A stretch of 64,000 bases of DNA from Thiomicrorhabdus lithotrophica. GTDB lineage: Bacteria > Pseudomonadota > Gammaproteobacteria > Thiomicrospirales > Thiomicrospiraceae. The DNA is taken from NCBI RefSeq assembly GCF_029201445.1, contig NZ_CP102381.1:372001-436000 (forward strand). Reading direction: 5' to 3'. Position numbers and translations under genes: made by a program. Below are positions 1 to 7,969 of the stretch, in pieces. The notes under the pieces are model-generated. The model was not told the DNA's origin, made no database searches, and saw only the letters and a list, made by a program, of their open reading frames with translations. Within the stretch, counting starts at the first letter, position 1, and every line of letters begins with the position of its first letter.

Positions 1-638
1 TTAACACAGATGATGATAGTCTAAAAGTACACGTTCCAAATGAGAATGGAAAAGTTTGTTTAGAACGTTATGTTGAAACATCCGAATTATATTCTCAAAC
101 AAAAAACATGTCTGTTGATGATGCTAAATTTATTATTGAGAATGCTATAGATAGCTGCAATATAAATCGTCATTCAACTAAACCTCGAGACGGCATTAAA
201 AGGTTACTCTCTTGGTTTATTGCTAATAATTTTTCACAGATTGAATATGTGAATAATTATGAACAAGGTTGTTATGACGATATTGGTCATGCAGAGAGAT
301 TTATTGGTATAGGAAGTGGTTTTGAGGAAGTTCAGTTACGAAACCTTAGTTACTATAGTTTTTTAGACACCATTGAAGAAGGTGTTAATGACGTAGATGT
401 TGGTATTAAGATCTTTAAAGGTTTAAATATCAAGCGGGGACTTCCGATACCAATTATAATTAGATGCGATTATGATGGCAGAGTACCAGGTTCTAAAGAA
501 CGTGCAAAAAAGAAAGCTTCACGGTTAGAAAAGGCTGTACATAATCGTTATAAAGAGTTGTCAACTTGTGGTTTAGTTCAGACAATGGCAACTTTACGTG
601 ATTACACAGGATGTCAGCCAGTAGAAAAGCTGGCTTAA
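1..638 (+). CDS. csoSCA: Carboxysomal carbonic anhydrase CsoSCA, C-terminal part
   Basis: The reading frame is open from the left edge of the window, so only the last roughly 212 residues are seen. They match the C-terminal domain of the alpha-carboxysome carbonic anhydrase (formerly CsoS3), which converts bicarbonate to CO2 inside the shell to feed Rubisco. The call rests on the sequence character of the tail and on the next genes being csoS4A, csoS4B and csoS1, the canonical cso order. The zinc-binding catalytic domain lies upstream, outside the window, so activity cannot be judged. An internal ATG at 108 is not the start, because the frame continues upstream with no stop. Confidence 0.88.
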   Translation, partial: NTDDDSLKVHVPNENGKVCLERYVETSELYSQTKNMSVDDAKFIIENAIDSCNINRHSTKPRDGIKRLLSWFIANNFSQIEYVNNYEQGCYDDIGHAERFIGIGSGFEEVQLRNLSYYSFLDTIEEGVNDVDVGIKIFKGLNIKRGLPIPIIIRCDYDGRVPGSKERAKKKASRLEKAVHNRYKELSTCGLVQTMATLRDYTGCQPVEKLA

Positions 639-674
639 CAGAATTTAATACATATCCTGATTACGGAGTTTAAT

Positions 675-947
675 GTGAAAATATATAAAGTCGATAGTAC
701 GCTTGTTTCAACAAACCGTATAGCGATGATGGAACATAAGCCACTATTAGTCCTTCGTGAAAAGGAAGGTGGTACACCAATGGTTGCTGTGGATCCAATT
801 GGTTGTAAACCTGGTGACTGGGTTTTGTGTTGTGGTAGTTCTGCAGCGCGTGATGCAACTGGTGTTAAAGGATATCCAAGTGACCTAACTATTGTTGGAA
901 TTATCGATAAATGGGATACAGCTGAAGATGGAAATTCATCAAGTTAA
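675..947 (+). CDS. csoS4A: Carboxysome vertex protein CsoS4A
   Basis: A 90-residue pentameric shell protein of the EutN/CcmL family, which caps the vertices of the icosahedral alpha-carboxysome. Family marks are the VDPIGCKPGDWVLCC stretch near residues 37-51, the SSAAR motif and a C-terminal DLTIVGIIDKW segment. The start is GTG at 675, since the ATG at 673 is out of frame; a GGAG sequence lies just upstream. It sits 36 bp after csoSCA. Its last 20 bp overlap the start of csoS4B, which suggests translational coupling of the two vertex proteins. Confidence 0.93.
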   Translation: MKIYKVDSTLVSTNRIAMMEHKPLLVLREKEGGTPMVAVDPIGCKPGDWVLCCGSSAARDATGVKGYPSDLTIVGIIDKWDTAEDGNSSS

Positions 948-1173
948 ACAACAGCTACTTTTAACCAGTCGATTAGATGACATGGGGCATTTACCTGTAA
1001 AGGTTTTAAAGAGCATGTCAGGTGCAACGTTAGTTGCATTGGATCCAATTGGTACAAAGCCAGGTGACTGGGTTTTTACTATAGCTAATTCAGCTGCTCG
1101 AGATGCAGCAGGTGATAAAAGATATTTAACAGATTTAACGGTTGGCGGCATTATTGATAACTGGCAACCTTAA
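928..1173 (+). CDS. csoS4B: Carboxysome vertex protein CsoS4B
   Basis: The second pentameric vertex protein, 81 residues, paralogous to CsoS4A. It shares the DPIGTKPGDWVF block, the SAAR motif and the ending DLTVGGIIDNW. I chose the ATG at 928, giving MEIHQVKQQL, because it matches the family length. An upstream in-frame start at 892 would add 12 residues encoded entirely inside csoS4A. The 20-bp overlap with csoS4A suggests coupled translation. Carboxysomes usually carry both paralogues; their division of labour is not known from the sequence. Confidence 0.92.
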   Translation: MEIHQVKQQLLLTSRLDDMGHLPVKVLKSMSGATLVALDPIGTKPGDWVFTIANSAARDAAGDKRYLTDLTVGGIIDNWQP

Positions 1174-1211
1174 TATAGATGTAAAAAGTGATAAATTCTA
1201 AGGAGAATGGA

Positions 1212-1493
1212 ATGAGTGATTACGGTATTGCTTTAGGAATGATCGAAACGCGCGGTCTAGTTCCAGCGATTGAAGCAGCAGATGCAATGACTAAGGCAGC
1301 AGAAGTACGTCTTGTTAGTCGTGAGTTTGTTGGTGGTGGTTATGTAACAGTATTAGTACGTGGAGAAACTGGTGCGGTAAACGCTGCAGTTCGCGCTGGT
1401 GCTGACGCATGTGAACGTGTTGGTGATGGTCTTGTTGCTGCACACATTATTGCACGCCCACACAATGAAGTTGAGCAAGTTATTACTGCGTAA
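1212..1493 (+). CDS. csoS1: Major carboxysome shell protein CsoS1 (copy 1)
   Basis: A 93-residue single-BMC-domain protein that forms the hexameric facets of the carboxysome shell. The N-terminal sequence YGIALGMIETRGLVPAIEAA and the RPHNEVE ending are typical of CsoS1A/B/C. The start is ATG 1212 behind a strong AAGGAG; an upstream in-frame codon at 1188 precedes that ribosome site and is rejected. The protein is almost identical to the next gene, differing only at the N-terminus (MSDYG against MSTEYG) and after residue 88. I cannot decide between the A, B and C names. Confidence 0.96.
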   Translation: MSDYGIALGMIETRGLVPAIEAADAMTKAAEVRLVSREFVGGGYVTVLVRGETGAVNAAVRAGADACERVGDGLVAAHIIARPHNEVEQVITA

Positions 1494-1523
1494 TAACTAA
1501 TTCTTTTATTTAAGGAGAAAAAA

Positions 1524-1832
1524 ATGAGCACTGAATACGGTATTGCTTTAGGTATGATTGAAACACGTGGACTTGTACCTGCAATTGAAGCAGCAGATGC
1601 AATGACAAAAGCTGCGGAAGTTCGTTTAGTTAGTCGTGAATTCGTTGGTGGTGGTTACGTTACTGTTTTAGTACGTGGTGAAACTGGTGCGGTAAACGCT
1701 GCAGTTCGCGCTGGTGCTGACGCATGTGAACGTGTTGGTGACGGTCTTGTTGCTGCACACATTATTGCACGCCCACACAATGAAGTTGAACCAGTGATTA
1801 CTGCTGGTGGTAATGCAGCTTCTCGTAGCTAA
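1524..1832 (+). CDS. csoS1: Major carboxysome shell protein CsoS1 (copy 2)
   Basis: A 102-residue BMC-domain hexameric shell protein, second of a tandem pair. Compared with copy 1 it has a slightly longer C-terminal tail ending AGGNAASRS. An AAGGAG ribosome site lies 7 bp before ATG 1524. At the DNA level the first half differs from copy 1 at many synonymous sites, but 1680-1789 matches 1365-1474 with one mismatch, which points to partial gene conversion. Some relatives carry three csoS1 genes; only two are present here. Confidence 0.96.
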   Translation: MSTEYGIALGMIETRGLVPAIEAADAMTKAAEVRLVSREFVGGGYVTVLVRGETGAVNAAVRAGADACERVGDGLVAAHIIARPHNEVEPVITAGGNAASRS

Positions 1833-1883
1833 ATTACAAATGTTATAAGGGTTTAATTACCCTTGTTATTTTAGGAGAGAGAC

Positions 1884-2432
1884 ATGCGTTATTCGTCAGG
1901 AATGCCAGGTGGAGTTATGCCAGGTGCTGGTGCGTATCCACAAATGCCTGAGATTCAAATGACTATGGCAAATAGTCAGATTCTTGGTTATTTAGGAAGA
2001 GCACTAAGCTTAGAATTCTCTGCTGGTCAGCATTATCTCGCGCAAGCATCTCTTGCAAAGTTCAGAAATGAAATCAACTATGCAGAAGCATTTGTTACTT
2101 TAGCAAACGAAGAACTTCAACATGCTAACTTAATAACTGACCGTATGGTTGCTCAAGGTGCTTTACCTGCTGGTAGTGTTTTACGTCCAGCAACACCTTC
2201 AATGAACATAATTGAAGCTTTAAGAAGTTGTGAAGAGCGCGAAGTCGCTTTAATTCAGCTTTATAATGAAGCTACTCAATATTGCGCGAACCTAGGTGCT
2301 CAAGAAGATCATGCATTATTTAGTCGCCTGTTAACAGAAGAACAGGACCAGCTAAAACGTGTACATGGTTGGATTGAAGAATATTATCAAACTCTTACAA
2401 AGAGCCAAAAACCACCTGGGAGCTTTGTGTGA
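1884..2432 (+). CDS. Carboxysome-operon bacterioferritin-like protein
   Basis: A 182-residue four-helix-bundle ferritin-like protein. Possible di-iron ligands are a Glu in LEFSAGQHY, the ANEELQHAN motif, an EEREVAL segment and EEQDQLKRVHGW near the end, in the spacing of bacterioferritin-type ferroxidase centres. The first 25 residues are Gly/Pro/Met-rich and look disordered. Genes of this family often follow csoS1 in alpha-carboxysome operons of sulfur oxidisers; their role there is unsettled. The last codon and stop overlap the GTG start of the next gene by 4 bp, so the two are probably co-translated. Confidence 0.85.
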   Translation: MRYSSGMPGGVMPGAGAYPQMPEIQMTMANSQILGYLGRALSLEFSAGQHYLAQASLAKFRNEINYAEAFVTLANEELQHANLITDRMVAQGALPAGSVLRPATPSMNIIEALRSCEEREVALIQLYNEATQYCANLGAQEDHALFSRLLTEEQDQLKRVHGWIEEYYQTLTKSQKPPGSFV

Positions 2433-2695
2433 ACGAACGATGGAAGCAAAAGAAAAAACCAGCAAGTTTGGAAACCCGTTTCGACTTTGACGACTATGAT
2501 AAGTTAAGAACTTTTCTAGATGAATTAGCTGAAGTGGCGGAAAAACTTGAACATCACCCGAATATTAGCTTTAGTAAGAGTCATGTTTCGGTAATCATCT
2601 ACTCAACAACAGATGAGCTAAATGATGTAGATGTTGCTCTTGCAGATGGGATTGATCAATGTTTCCATCGTTTTACAGCACAACTAGAAGGATAA
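2429..2695 (+). CDS. acRAF-like Rubisco assembly factor (pterin dehydratase fold)
   Basis: An 88-residue protein with the pterin-4a-carbinolamine dehydratase (PCD/DCoH) fold. The EKLEHHPNISFSKSHVSVII segment matches the PCD core, including HHP. The usual second histidine region (consensus ..TH..) reads YSTTDELNDVD here, so a residue important for dehydratase chemistry appears to be missing. This agrees with the carboxysome-linked acRAF members, known to help Rubisco assembly rather than act on pterins. The start is GTG 2429, overlapping the ferritin-like gene as GTGA. Function is assigned from family and neighbourhood. Confidence 0.82.
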   Translation: MNERWKQKKKPASLETRFDFDDYDKLRTFLDELAEVAEKLEHHPNISFSKSHVSVIIYSTTDELNDVDVALADGIDQCFHRFTAQLEG

Positions 2696-2701
2696 TAATT
2701 T

Positions 2702-2908
2702 ATGGTTACAGCTAATAAAGCTACTGCCGCTACAAATACAGTATCAGACAAGTCTACTGTTAAAAAAACAGCTACGACTAATCAAACAAATAAAGCAGCT
2801 GCAACAAAAAATGCGGCTACTTCATCAGCTAGTAAAAAATCAGCTGGAACTAAACACATTGCAGATCAGATCACTGCTCTTCCAAAAAGAAGAGTGTGGC
2901 CAGACTAA
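2702..2908 (+). CDS. Small disordered protein with Trp-containing basic tail, candidate McdB-like
   Basis: A 68-residue protein dominated by Thr, Ala, Lys, Ser and Asn, with no predicted fold, ending in a conserved-looking tail ADQITALPKRRVWPD. A GAAGGA ribosome site lies upstream, and the gene is 6 bp after the acRAF-like gene and followed by a terminator, so it is the last cistron of the cso operon. Disordered proteins with a tryptophan in the last few residues are characteristic of McdB carboxysome-positioning factors, as I recall them. No ParA-like McdA is visible. McdB identity is a hypothesis; the coding status is well supported by context. Confidence 0.6.
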   Translation: MVTANKATAATNTVSDKSTVKKTATTNQTNKAAATKNAATSSASKKSAGTKHIADQITALPKRRVWPD

Positions 2909-2927
2909 TACTTCTGAAATGTTTAGT

Positions 2928-2959
2928 AAAAAAAATAGGGGTGTAAGCTCCTTTTTTTT
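2928..2959 (+). terminator. Rho-independent terminator after the cso operon
   Basis: A run of A, a short GGGG/CTCC stem and a run of eight T follow the last cso gene by about 20 bp. The flanking A and T runs could pair as well, so it may work in both directions. The GC stem is short, so strength is uncertain. Confidence 0.6.
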
Positions 2960-3128
2960 CATCTATAGATAACCTCCTATGCATTACAAGTGGAATTCCA
3001 ATTAATAATTCCATCAAATAAGAGGTATCATAGGCCAACAACTTTCGAGTGACATGGTATAGGTTACCTTGTAGCTTTTTTTTCAATATTTAATATATTA
3101 ATTATTGATAGGACACATAAATAGGGAG

Positions 3129-4466
3129 ATGGCTAGATTTTATACTAGCTGTATTGAAACTATGGAAACGAAACAGATTGATTCAACTACCGATCACGGT
3201 TCAGCGGCTTTTGATAAAAAGTACGCTATCAGAGATGTTCAAGCCGGTGTAATTACGGCTACGATGGCTATTCCATTGTCTATTGGTATAGCTTTAATGT
3301 CCGACTATCCAATTCAGGTTGGTCTAGCGACAGTTGCCTTTGCTTCCTTTATCGGATTCCTATTTGCCTGGTTTAGACCAGGTAACTATATCGGTGCTCC
3401 TGGTATTGCTGCTGGTCTTGCACCAATTTTAGCAATGGGTGTGGCTACATTCGGTATTGAAAATATGGCTTTTATCATATTTCTTACGGCAACTTTCCAG
3501 GCTTTAATATGGAAGTTTAACTGGCAAAGATACCTATTAATGGCTGTGCCTACTTATCTGGTAGAAGGTTTGTTAGCTGGAATAGGATTAAAAATTGCGG
3601 TTAAGTTTGTACCGTTTTTGTGGATGTTACCAGCTAGCCTTGCTGCAACAGGTGAGTTTTGGAATGCCGACCGTATTACCGTAGTTGTCTTATCAGTTGT
3701 TGGGGTGGCTTTATTTCTTATTCTGTTTCAAAAGTTTAAAGAAACCAAACCTGCTATGCCTTATTTTGCGTTGATTGTTTTCGGTTTGATTGCCGCTCAA
3801 TTTTTCTCCGTTAATATGCTTAAAGTTGATGATGTAGAATTCAATATTGGGCTTCCTATTCCAGATTTTGATACTGTTTATTTATGGTTATATGCAATCT
3901 TCTTTGCTTTGATGCTAGCAGTAGTTGATGTTATCGAACAAGTAATGAGTAATGCTGCAATTGAAAAGATTGACCCGTTAAAACGTCCTTGTAACAGTAA
4001 TAACAGTTTGTTATCAATTTGGGTTTCAAACATGGGGGCTAGTTTCTTTGGTGGTATGACAAATTTGGATGGTCTAGCAAAAAGTTCAACTAATAGATTG
4101 GCTGGGGCTTATACTAAATTTTCTGTTCTAATAATTGGTTCACTAATCACATTCTTTGTTTTCAATGTTGAATATTTAGATAATCTACCTTACTTTGCAT
4201 TGGCGATTATTATGGCCTTTGTAGGTATTAGAATGGTAATGGGTTTGTTGCACGTAGCTCAGTTTGGTCCTTATGCTTTGTTACTTGGTTCTCTTTGTGG
4301 TTTGCTAGTATTTCAAGTTGGTATTTTTGAAGGTCTTATTATTACTTTAGTTCTTCATGCTGTTATCAATTTCGTAATATTTAAGAAAATTGAATCTGTA
4401 CCTACTGGGACAATCATCCGTAAATATTTCGATCGTTTTAAAAATGATGAAACAGGTATAAACTAG
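3129..4466 (+). CDS. SulP-family anion transporter, probable bicarbonate uptake
   Basis: A multi-spanning inner-membrane protein of about 445 residues with the SulP transport domain: RDVQAGVITATMAIPLSIGIA near the start, the GNYIGAPGIAAGLAPILA segment, and about 11-12 hydrophobic spans. No C-terminal STAS domain is present, as the chain ends soon after the last span. Position between the cso genes and csoS1D suggests bicarbonate import for the carbon-concentrating mechanism, a role known for SulP proteins in this bacterial group; sulfate cannot be excluded. The start is uncertain: ATG 3129 abuts AGGGAG, ATG 3162 and TTG 3105 are alternatives. Confidence 0.83.
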   Translation: MARFYTSCIETMETKQIDSTTDHGSAAFDKKYAIRDVQAGVITATMAIPLSIGIALMSDYPIQVGLATVAFASFIGFLFAWFRPGNYIGAPGIAAGLAPILAMGVATFGIENMAFIIFLTATFQALIWKFNWQRYLLMAVPTYLVEGLLAGIGLKIAVKFVPFLWMLPASLAATGEFWNADRITVVVLSVVGVALFLILFQKFKETKPAMPYFALIVFGLIAAQFFSVNMLKVDDVEFNIGLPIPDFDTVYLWLYAIFFALMLAVVDVIEQVMSNAAIEKIDPLKRPCNSNNSLLSIWVSNMGASFFGGMTNLDGLAKSSTNRLAGAYTKFSVLIIGSLITFFVFNVEYLDNLPYFALAIIMAFVGIRMVMGLLHVAQFGPYALLLGSLCGLLVFQVGIFEGLIITLVLHAVINFVIFKKIESVPTGTIIRKYFDRFKNDETGIN

Positions 4467-4551
4467 TACGAATGTCTACCTTTTAGGAAAATAGTTAAAA
4501 GGAACATTTTTTTCGATATATATAAGCTATACTTTCTGGTTAGGGTTTTTA

Positions 4552-5163
4552 ATGAGTTTAATTGTTTTAGCAACAAGCAATCCCAATAAGGTGGTCGAAA
4601 TCGAACCTTTGTTGAATGCAGCAGGCTATCAAACAAAACTTCAAACGGAATTCTTTAGCGATGAGGTTGAAGAAGATGGCTTAAGCTTTGTTGAAAATGC
4701 AATTAAAAAAGCCAGGTTTGCAAGCGCTAAAACTGGGTTCCCTGCCATTGCTGATGATTCAGGTCTTGAAGTAGATGCATTGGGGGGGCAACCAGGTATT
4801 TATTCTGCACGATATGCTAATGATCACACTGGCATGACGACAGAGCAACAGAACCTTCAAAAAGTTTTAGATGAGCTTGGTGATTTACCTTATGAAGACA
4901 GAACAGCCCGTTATTCTTGTGTGGTTGTCTATGTTGATCATGCTGATGATCCTATGCCGATTATTGGTTTTGGACATTGGTATGGCGAAATTCTTAAAGA
5001 ACCAAGAACAGATCATGGAATTGGTTATGATCCAATTTTTTGGGTACCAAAATTAGTTAAAACCTTGTCGGAAGTTCCGCTTGAGGTTAAAAATAAAATT
5101 AGTCACCGTGCAAAAGCGATTCATCAGGTGCTAGAACAGCTGGAACATAAAAATAAAATATGA
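4552..5163 (+). CDS. rdgB: dITP/XTP pyrophosphatase RdgB (Ham1 family)
   Basis: A 203-residue Ham1/RdgB nucleoside triphosphate pyrophosphatase that removes ITP, dITP and XTP from the nucleotide pool. It shows the N-terminal [15 protein letters not shown] motif, [13 protein letters not shown], the catalytic [14 protein letters not shown] block, GIGYDPIF and a C-terminal SHRAKA motif. The stop overlaps the csoS1D start as ATGA. In marine cyanobacteria with alpha-carboxysomes the ham1 gene also neighbours csoS1D, so the pairing is old, although a carboxysome role for the enzyme is not established. Confidence 0.95.
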   Translation: MSLIVLATSNPNKVVEIEPLLNAAGYQTKLQTEFFSDEVEEDGLSFVENAIKKARFASAKTGFPAIADDSGLEVDALGGQPGIYSARYANDHTGMTTEQQNLQKVLDELGDLPYEDRTARYSCVVVYVDHADDPMPIIGFGHWYGEILKEPRTDHGIGYDPIFWVPKLVKTLSEVPLEVKNKISHRAKAIHQVLEQLEHKNKI

Positions 5164-5786
5164 TTGAGTTAAGAACTTACGTCTTTTTAGACTCGTTACA
5201 ACCACAACTTGCTTCGTATATGGGAACGGCTTCTATGGGTTTCTTACCTGTTCCGGGTGATTCTTGTTTGTGGGTTGAAGTTGCTCCAGGTATGGCTGTA
5301 CATAGATTATCTGATGTTGCCCTAAAAGCATCTAACGTGCGTTTAACGCAACAAATTGTTGAGCGTTCTTATGGTTCTATGGTATTTAATCATCGTGACC
5401 AAAGTGATGTACTTGAAGCAGGTAATAAAGTCCTACAAAGTCTTAATACTGTAGAGTTTGATCGTCAAGAATGTGCATTGATGTGGAATGAAGTGATTCC
5501 AAGTGTTACAGCTGACCACGCCACCTTGATCAATCGTGATAACCGTAAAGGTTCTATGATCATGCCTGGTCAAAGTATCTTTATTATGGAGACAGAACCT
5601 GCAGGCTATATTATTTATGCTGCAAACGAAGCTGAAAAGGCCGCTAATATAACATTAGTAGAAGCTCGTGCTGTTGGTGCTTATGGACGCTTATTAATGG
5701 CTGGTAAAGAAGCTGATGTTCAAGAAGCTGCTCGTGCTGCTACCCAGGCATTACAAAGATTAACCTGCCGTAAGGGTACGGTTTAA
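5160..5786 (+). CDS. csoS1D: Tandem-BMC carboxysome shell protein CsoS1D
   Basis: A 208-residue protein with two diverged BMC domains (about residues 1-100 and 105-208), forming pseudohexameric trimers with a large, possibly gated pore for metabolite passage. The second domain contains [29 protein letters not shown], broken here as [15 protein letters not shown] then [14 protein letters not shown], typical of the family. ATG 5160 overlaps the rdgB stop by 4 bp. It is separated from the main cso operon by the SulP gene. Length is a little shorter than cyanobacterial CsoS1D, which carries an N-terminal extension. Confidence 0.9.
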   Translation: MIELRTYVFLDSLQPQLASYMGTASMGFLPVPGDSCLWVEVAPGMAVHRLSDVALKASNVRLTQQIVERSYGSMVFNHRDQSDVLEAGNKVLQSLNTVEFDRQECALMWNEVIPSVTADHATLINRDNRKGSMIMPGQSIFIMETEPAGYIIYAANEAEKAANITLVEARAVGAYGRLLMAGKEADVQEAARAATQALQRLTCRKGTV

Positions 5787-5918
5787 TTATTTCATATTTA
5801 TAATTCTCTATACTTTCTCCAAATCATATATAATCCTACGTATAAGTTGTGTGTTGTGTAAACGCTCTAATACGTCAAACTTGCTCGCTAATTAGGAGCA
5901 GGACTACATAGGATTTTT

Positions 5919-6863
5919 ATGGCTGACTCTACTTCTAATCAATTAGGTCAATTCCTAATCAGATATGCTTCTTTACGACAGATTCAAGTATTTGAATCTG
6001 TGGCTCGTAATTTAAGTTTTACTCGCGCAGCTGAAGAATTACATCTTACTCAACCAACAGTTTCTGGGCAGGTTAAAAGTTTAGCTGACGCGATTGGTTT
6101 ACCGTTGTATGAACAACTAGGTAGAAATATATTCTTAACGGAAGTTGGTGAAGCCGTTGTTATTAGCTGTAGAGAGATAATTAATAGCTTATCTAATCTT
6201 GAGATTAAGTTAGATGATTTCAGAGGTATGAAGCGTGGTCGTCTTCGCGTTGCTGTTGTTTCTACAGCAAAATATTTTATTCCTCTTGCTCTTGGTGAGT
6301 TCTGTAAAAAATACCCAGATATAGAGCTCTCCTTGCATGTCGGCAATAGAAATTCCTTGCTAAAGAGACTCAATCAAAATTTAGATGATATCTATATACT
6401 TGGACAAATCCCTCAAACAAGCTTTAGTCTAGAAGTTGTTCCTTTTACCACTAATCCATTAGTAATTATTGCTAACAGAGAAAACGAGCTGGTAGGTCAA
6501 AAAGTCACTTTAGAGCAGTTAGCAGATCAATTTTTTATTATGCGTGAAGAAGGTTCTGGAATTCGTTCAGCGGTTGTGGATGCCTTTTCTAAAAAAGGCT
6601 TAGAGGTTAATGAAAGATTAACAATGCAAACCAATGAAGCCATCAAACACTGCGTTGTTGGTGATTTAGGGGTGGCTTGTGTTTCGGAGCATACACTTTA
6701 TTTGGAAGATAAAAATGGTCCTTTAGTAGAGTTAGATGTTGAAGGTTTTCCAATCAAGAAAAGTTGGAATATTGTCTATCCATCAGGTAAAGAGTTATCA
6801 TTGATTGCAAATGAGTTTTTAGACTTTTTAAAAGCGCGAGAAGATGAATACATCAAACTCTGA
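5919..6863 (+). CDS. LysR-type regulator, CbbR/CcmR-like
   Basis: A 314-residue LysR-type transcriptional regulator. The winged helix-turn-helix occupies about residues 18-75 (ASLRQIQVFESVARNLSFTRAAEELHLTQPTVSGQVK, quoted in parts: LSFTRAAEELHLTQPTVSGQ), followed by a periplasmic-binding-protein-like effector domain. The sequence and its place beside csoS1D suggest a CbbR or CcmR, which control Rubisco and inorganic-carbon uptake genes in response to carbon supply or metabolites. Which operon it controls cannot be read from the window, because the main cso promoter lies outside. ATG 5919 gives the expected length. Confidence 0.88.
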   Translation: MADSTSNQLGQFLIRYASLRQIQVFESVARNLSFTRAAEELHLTQPTVSGQVKSLADAIGLPLYEQLGRNIFLTEVGEAVVISCREIINSLSNLEIKLDDFRGMKRGRLRVAVVSTAKYFIPLALGEFCKKYPDIELSLHVGNRNSLLKRLNQNLDDIYILGQIPQTSFSLEVVPFTTNPLVIIANRENELVGQKVTLEQLADQFFIMREEGSGIRSAVVDAFSKKGLEVNERLTMQTNEAIKHCVVGDLGVACVSEHTLYLEDKNGPLVELDVEGFPIKKSWNIVYPSGKELSLIANEFLDFLKAREDEYIKL

Positions 6864-6926
6864 TTTCATATTATAAATTGTATGTGTTTTTCTACAGTAT
6901 TTAGTGTAAAACTTTAGGGTTTTCCA

Positions 6927-7148
6927 ATGTGCATTTTTATTCTAGCGATAATGGCAATTTTATTATTTTATCTATCAGCTTCTATTGAACATTATCAATT
7001 AAGCGAAGTGATAGATGGAATCAGCATACCTGTCAACCAAGGTTGGGATTTGCTGCTTAGTTTGTGGCCAGCAATGGGTTTTATGTTTTTTTTAGGTATA
7101 TTTACAGTGCTGATTATCATGAAATTCTGGAAACAACCAGAAACATAA
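6927..7148 (+). CDS. Small membrane protein, function unknown
   Basis: A 73-residue ORF that I do not recognise. Two hydrophobic segments (about residues 2-18 and 45-66) predict two membrane spans joined by a loop of about 25 residues, with a positively charged end (KFWKQPET). AGGG lies 9 bp before ATG 6927. It follows the LysR gene by 63 bp on the same strand and precedes the two-component system by 110 bp. Coding status is likely, but only from length, hydrophobic pattern and ribosome site. Confidence 0.55.
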   Translation: MCIFILAIMAILLFYLSASIEHYQLSEVIDGISIPVNQGWDLLLSLWPAMGFMFFLGIFTVLIIMKFWKQPET

Positions 7149-7258
7149 GATAATCGCTACAAATAGCTAGAAAATTCGGTCAAATAAATTAAAGTTGTTA
7201 TGAATTGAATCATGTTCAGTTCACTCTCTAAATAAACCAAAACTCGGTAATCATAAAA

Positions 7259-7969
7259 ATGAAATTACTCTTGGTTGAAGACGAACCTTTACTCATTGAT
7301 AACCTACAACAACGTTTCAAACGTTTAGGGTATATTGTCGATACTGCATTAGACGGTGAACAAGGTTTATACCTGGCTTTAGAATTTGAATACGATTTAA
7401 TTATTTTAGATTTGGGTTTACCAAAGTTACCAGGCCTGGTAGTTTTAGAAAAAATTCGTGAAGCAGGTAAAGTTTTGCCTATTCTAATCCTTACTGCACG
7501 TAATTCATGGCAAGAGCGCGTAGAAGGTCTAAAAAAAGGGGCGGATGATTATCTTGGTAAGCCTTTCCATTTTGAAGAGCTACTAGTACGATCCCAAAGT
7601 TTACTTAAACGTCATCAACCGAAAAACACTCAAATCTGTTTTAAGCCTACACATATCGACGGCATTACAATTGTCTGTTTAGATACACTATCGAAATCAC
7701 TAATAATCAATCAAAAAGCTCAAACGCTAACACCAACAGAATTTCATCTTGCAGAAACTTTTTTTGCTCATCCTAATCAGGTGTTTTCCAAACAATCTCT
7801 TATCGATAAAATTTCAGATAGTAGCGAAGAAAAAGATGAAAATATTATCGAAGTATATATTCGTCGACTACGAAGTTATTTAGGCAAAGAGTCTATTCAG
7901 ACATTACGAGGACAAGGTTATCGATTAACCTTAGCAGATAGATTGGTAGATAGCGAGGAGGATAAATGA
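7259..7969 (+). CDS. OmpR/PhoP-type response regulator
   Basis: A 236-residue response regulator with a receiver domain (acidic pair VEDEP near residue 7, phospho-acceptor Asp in LIILDLGLP, Lys in YLGKPFHF) and a C-terminal winged-helix DNA-binding domain (PTEFHLAETF, VYIRRLRSYLG, TLRGQGYRL). It overlaps the histidine kinase gene by 4 bp and precedes a metal efflux operon, so it probably senses metal stress and activates that operon. A CAGGCCTG palindrome lies inside the gene and encodes PGLV next to the phosphorylation site. Confidence 0.93.
   Translation: MKLLLVEDEPLLIDNLQQRFKRLGYIVDTALDGEQGLYLALEFEYDLIILDLGLPKLPGLVVLEKIREAGKVLPILILTARNSWQERVEGLKKGADDYLGKPFHFEELLVRSQSLLKRHQPKNTQICFKPTHIDGITIVCLDTLSKSLIINQKAQTLTPTEFHLAETFFAHPNQVFSKQSLIDKISDSSEEKDENIIEVYIRRLRSYLGKESIQTLRGQGYRLTLADRLVDSEEDK
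7428..7441. repeat. Palindrome copy 1 (14 bp)
   Basis: TACCAGGCCTGGTA inside the response regulator gene, read as P-G-L-V. Part of the 18-copy CAGGCCTG family. Confidence 0.9.

Noticed and set aside
5787-5918. Promoter and LysR box before the CbbR/CcmR-like gene
   Set aside because: A TATAAT occurs at 5829 but no acceptable -35 box or clear T-N11-A dyad could be fixed.
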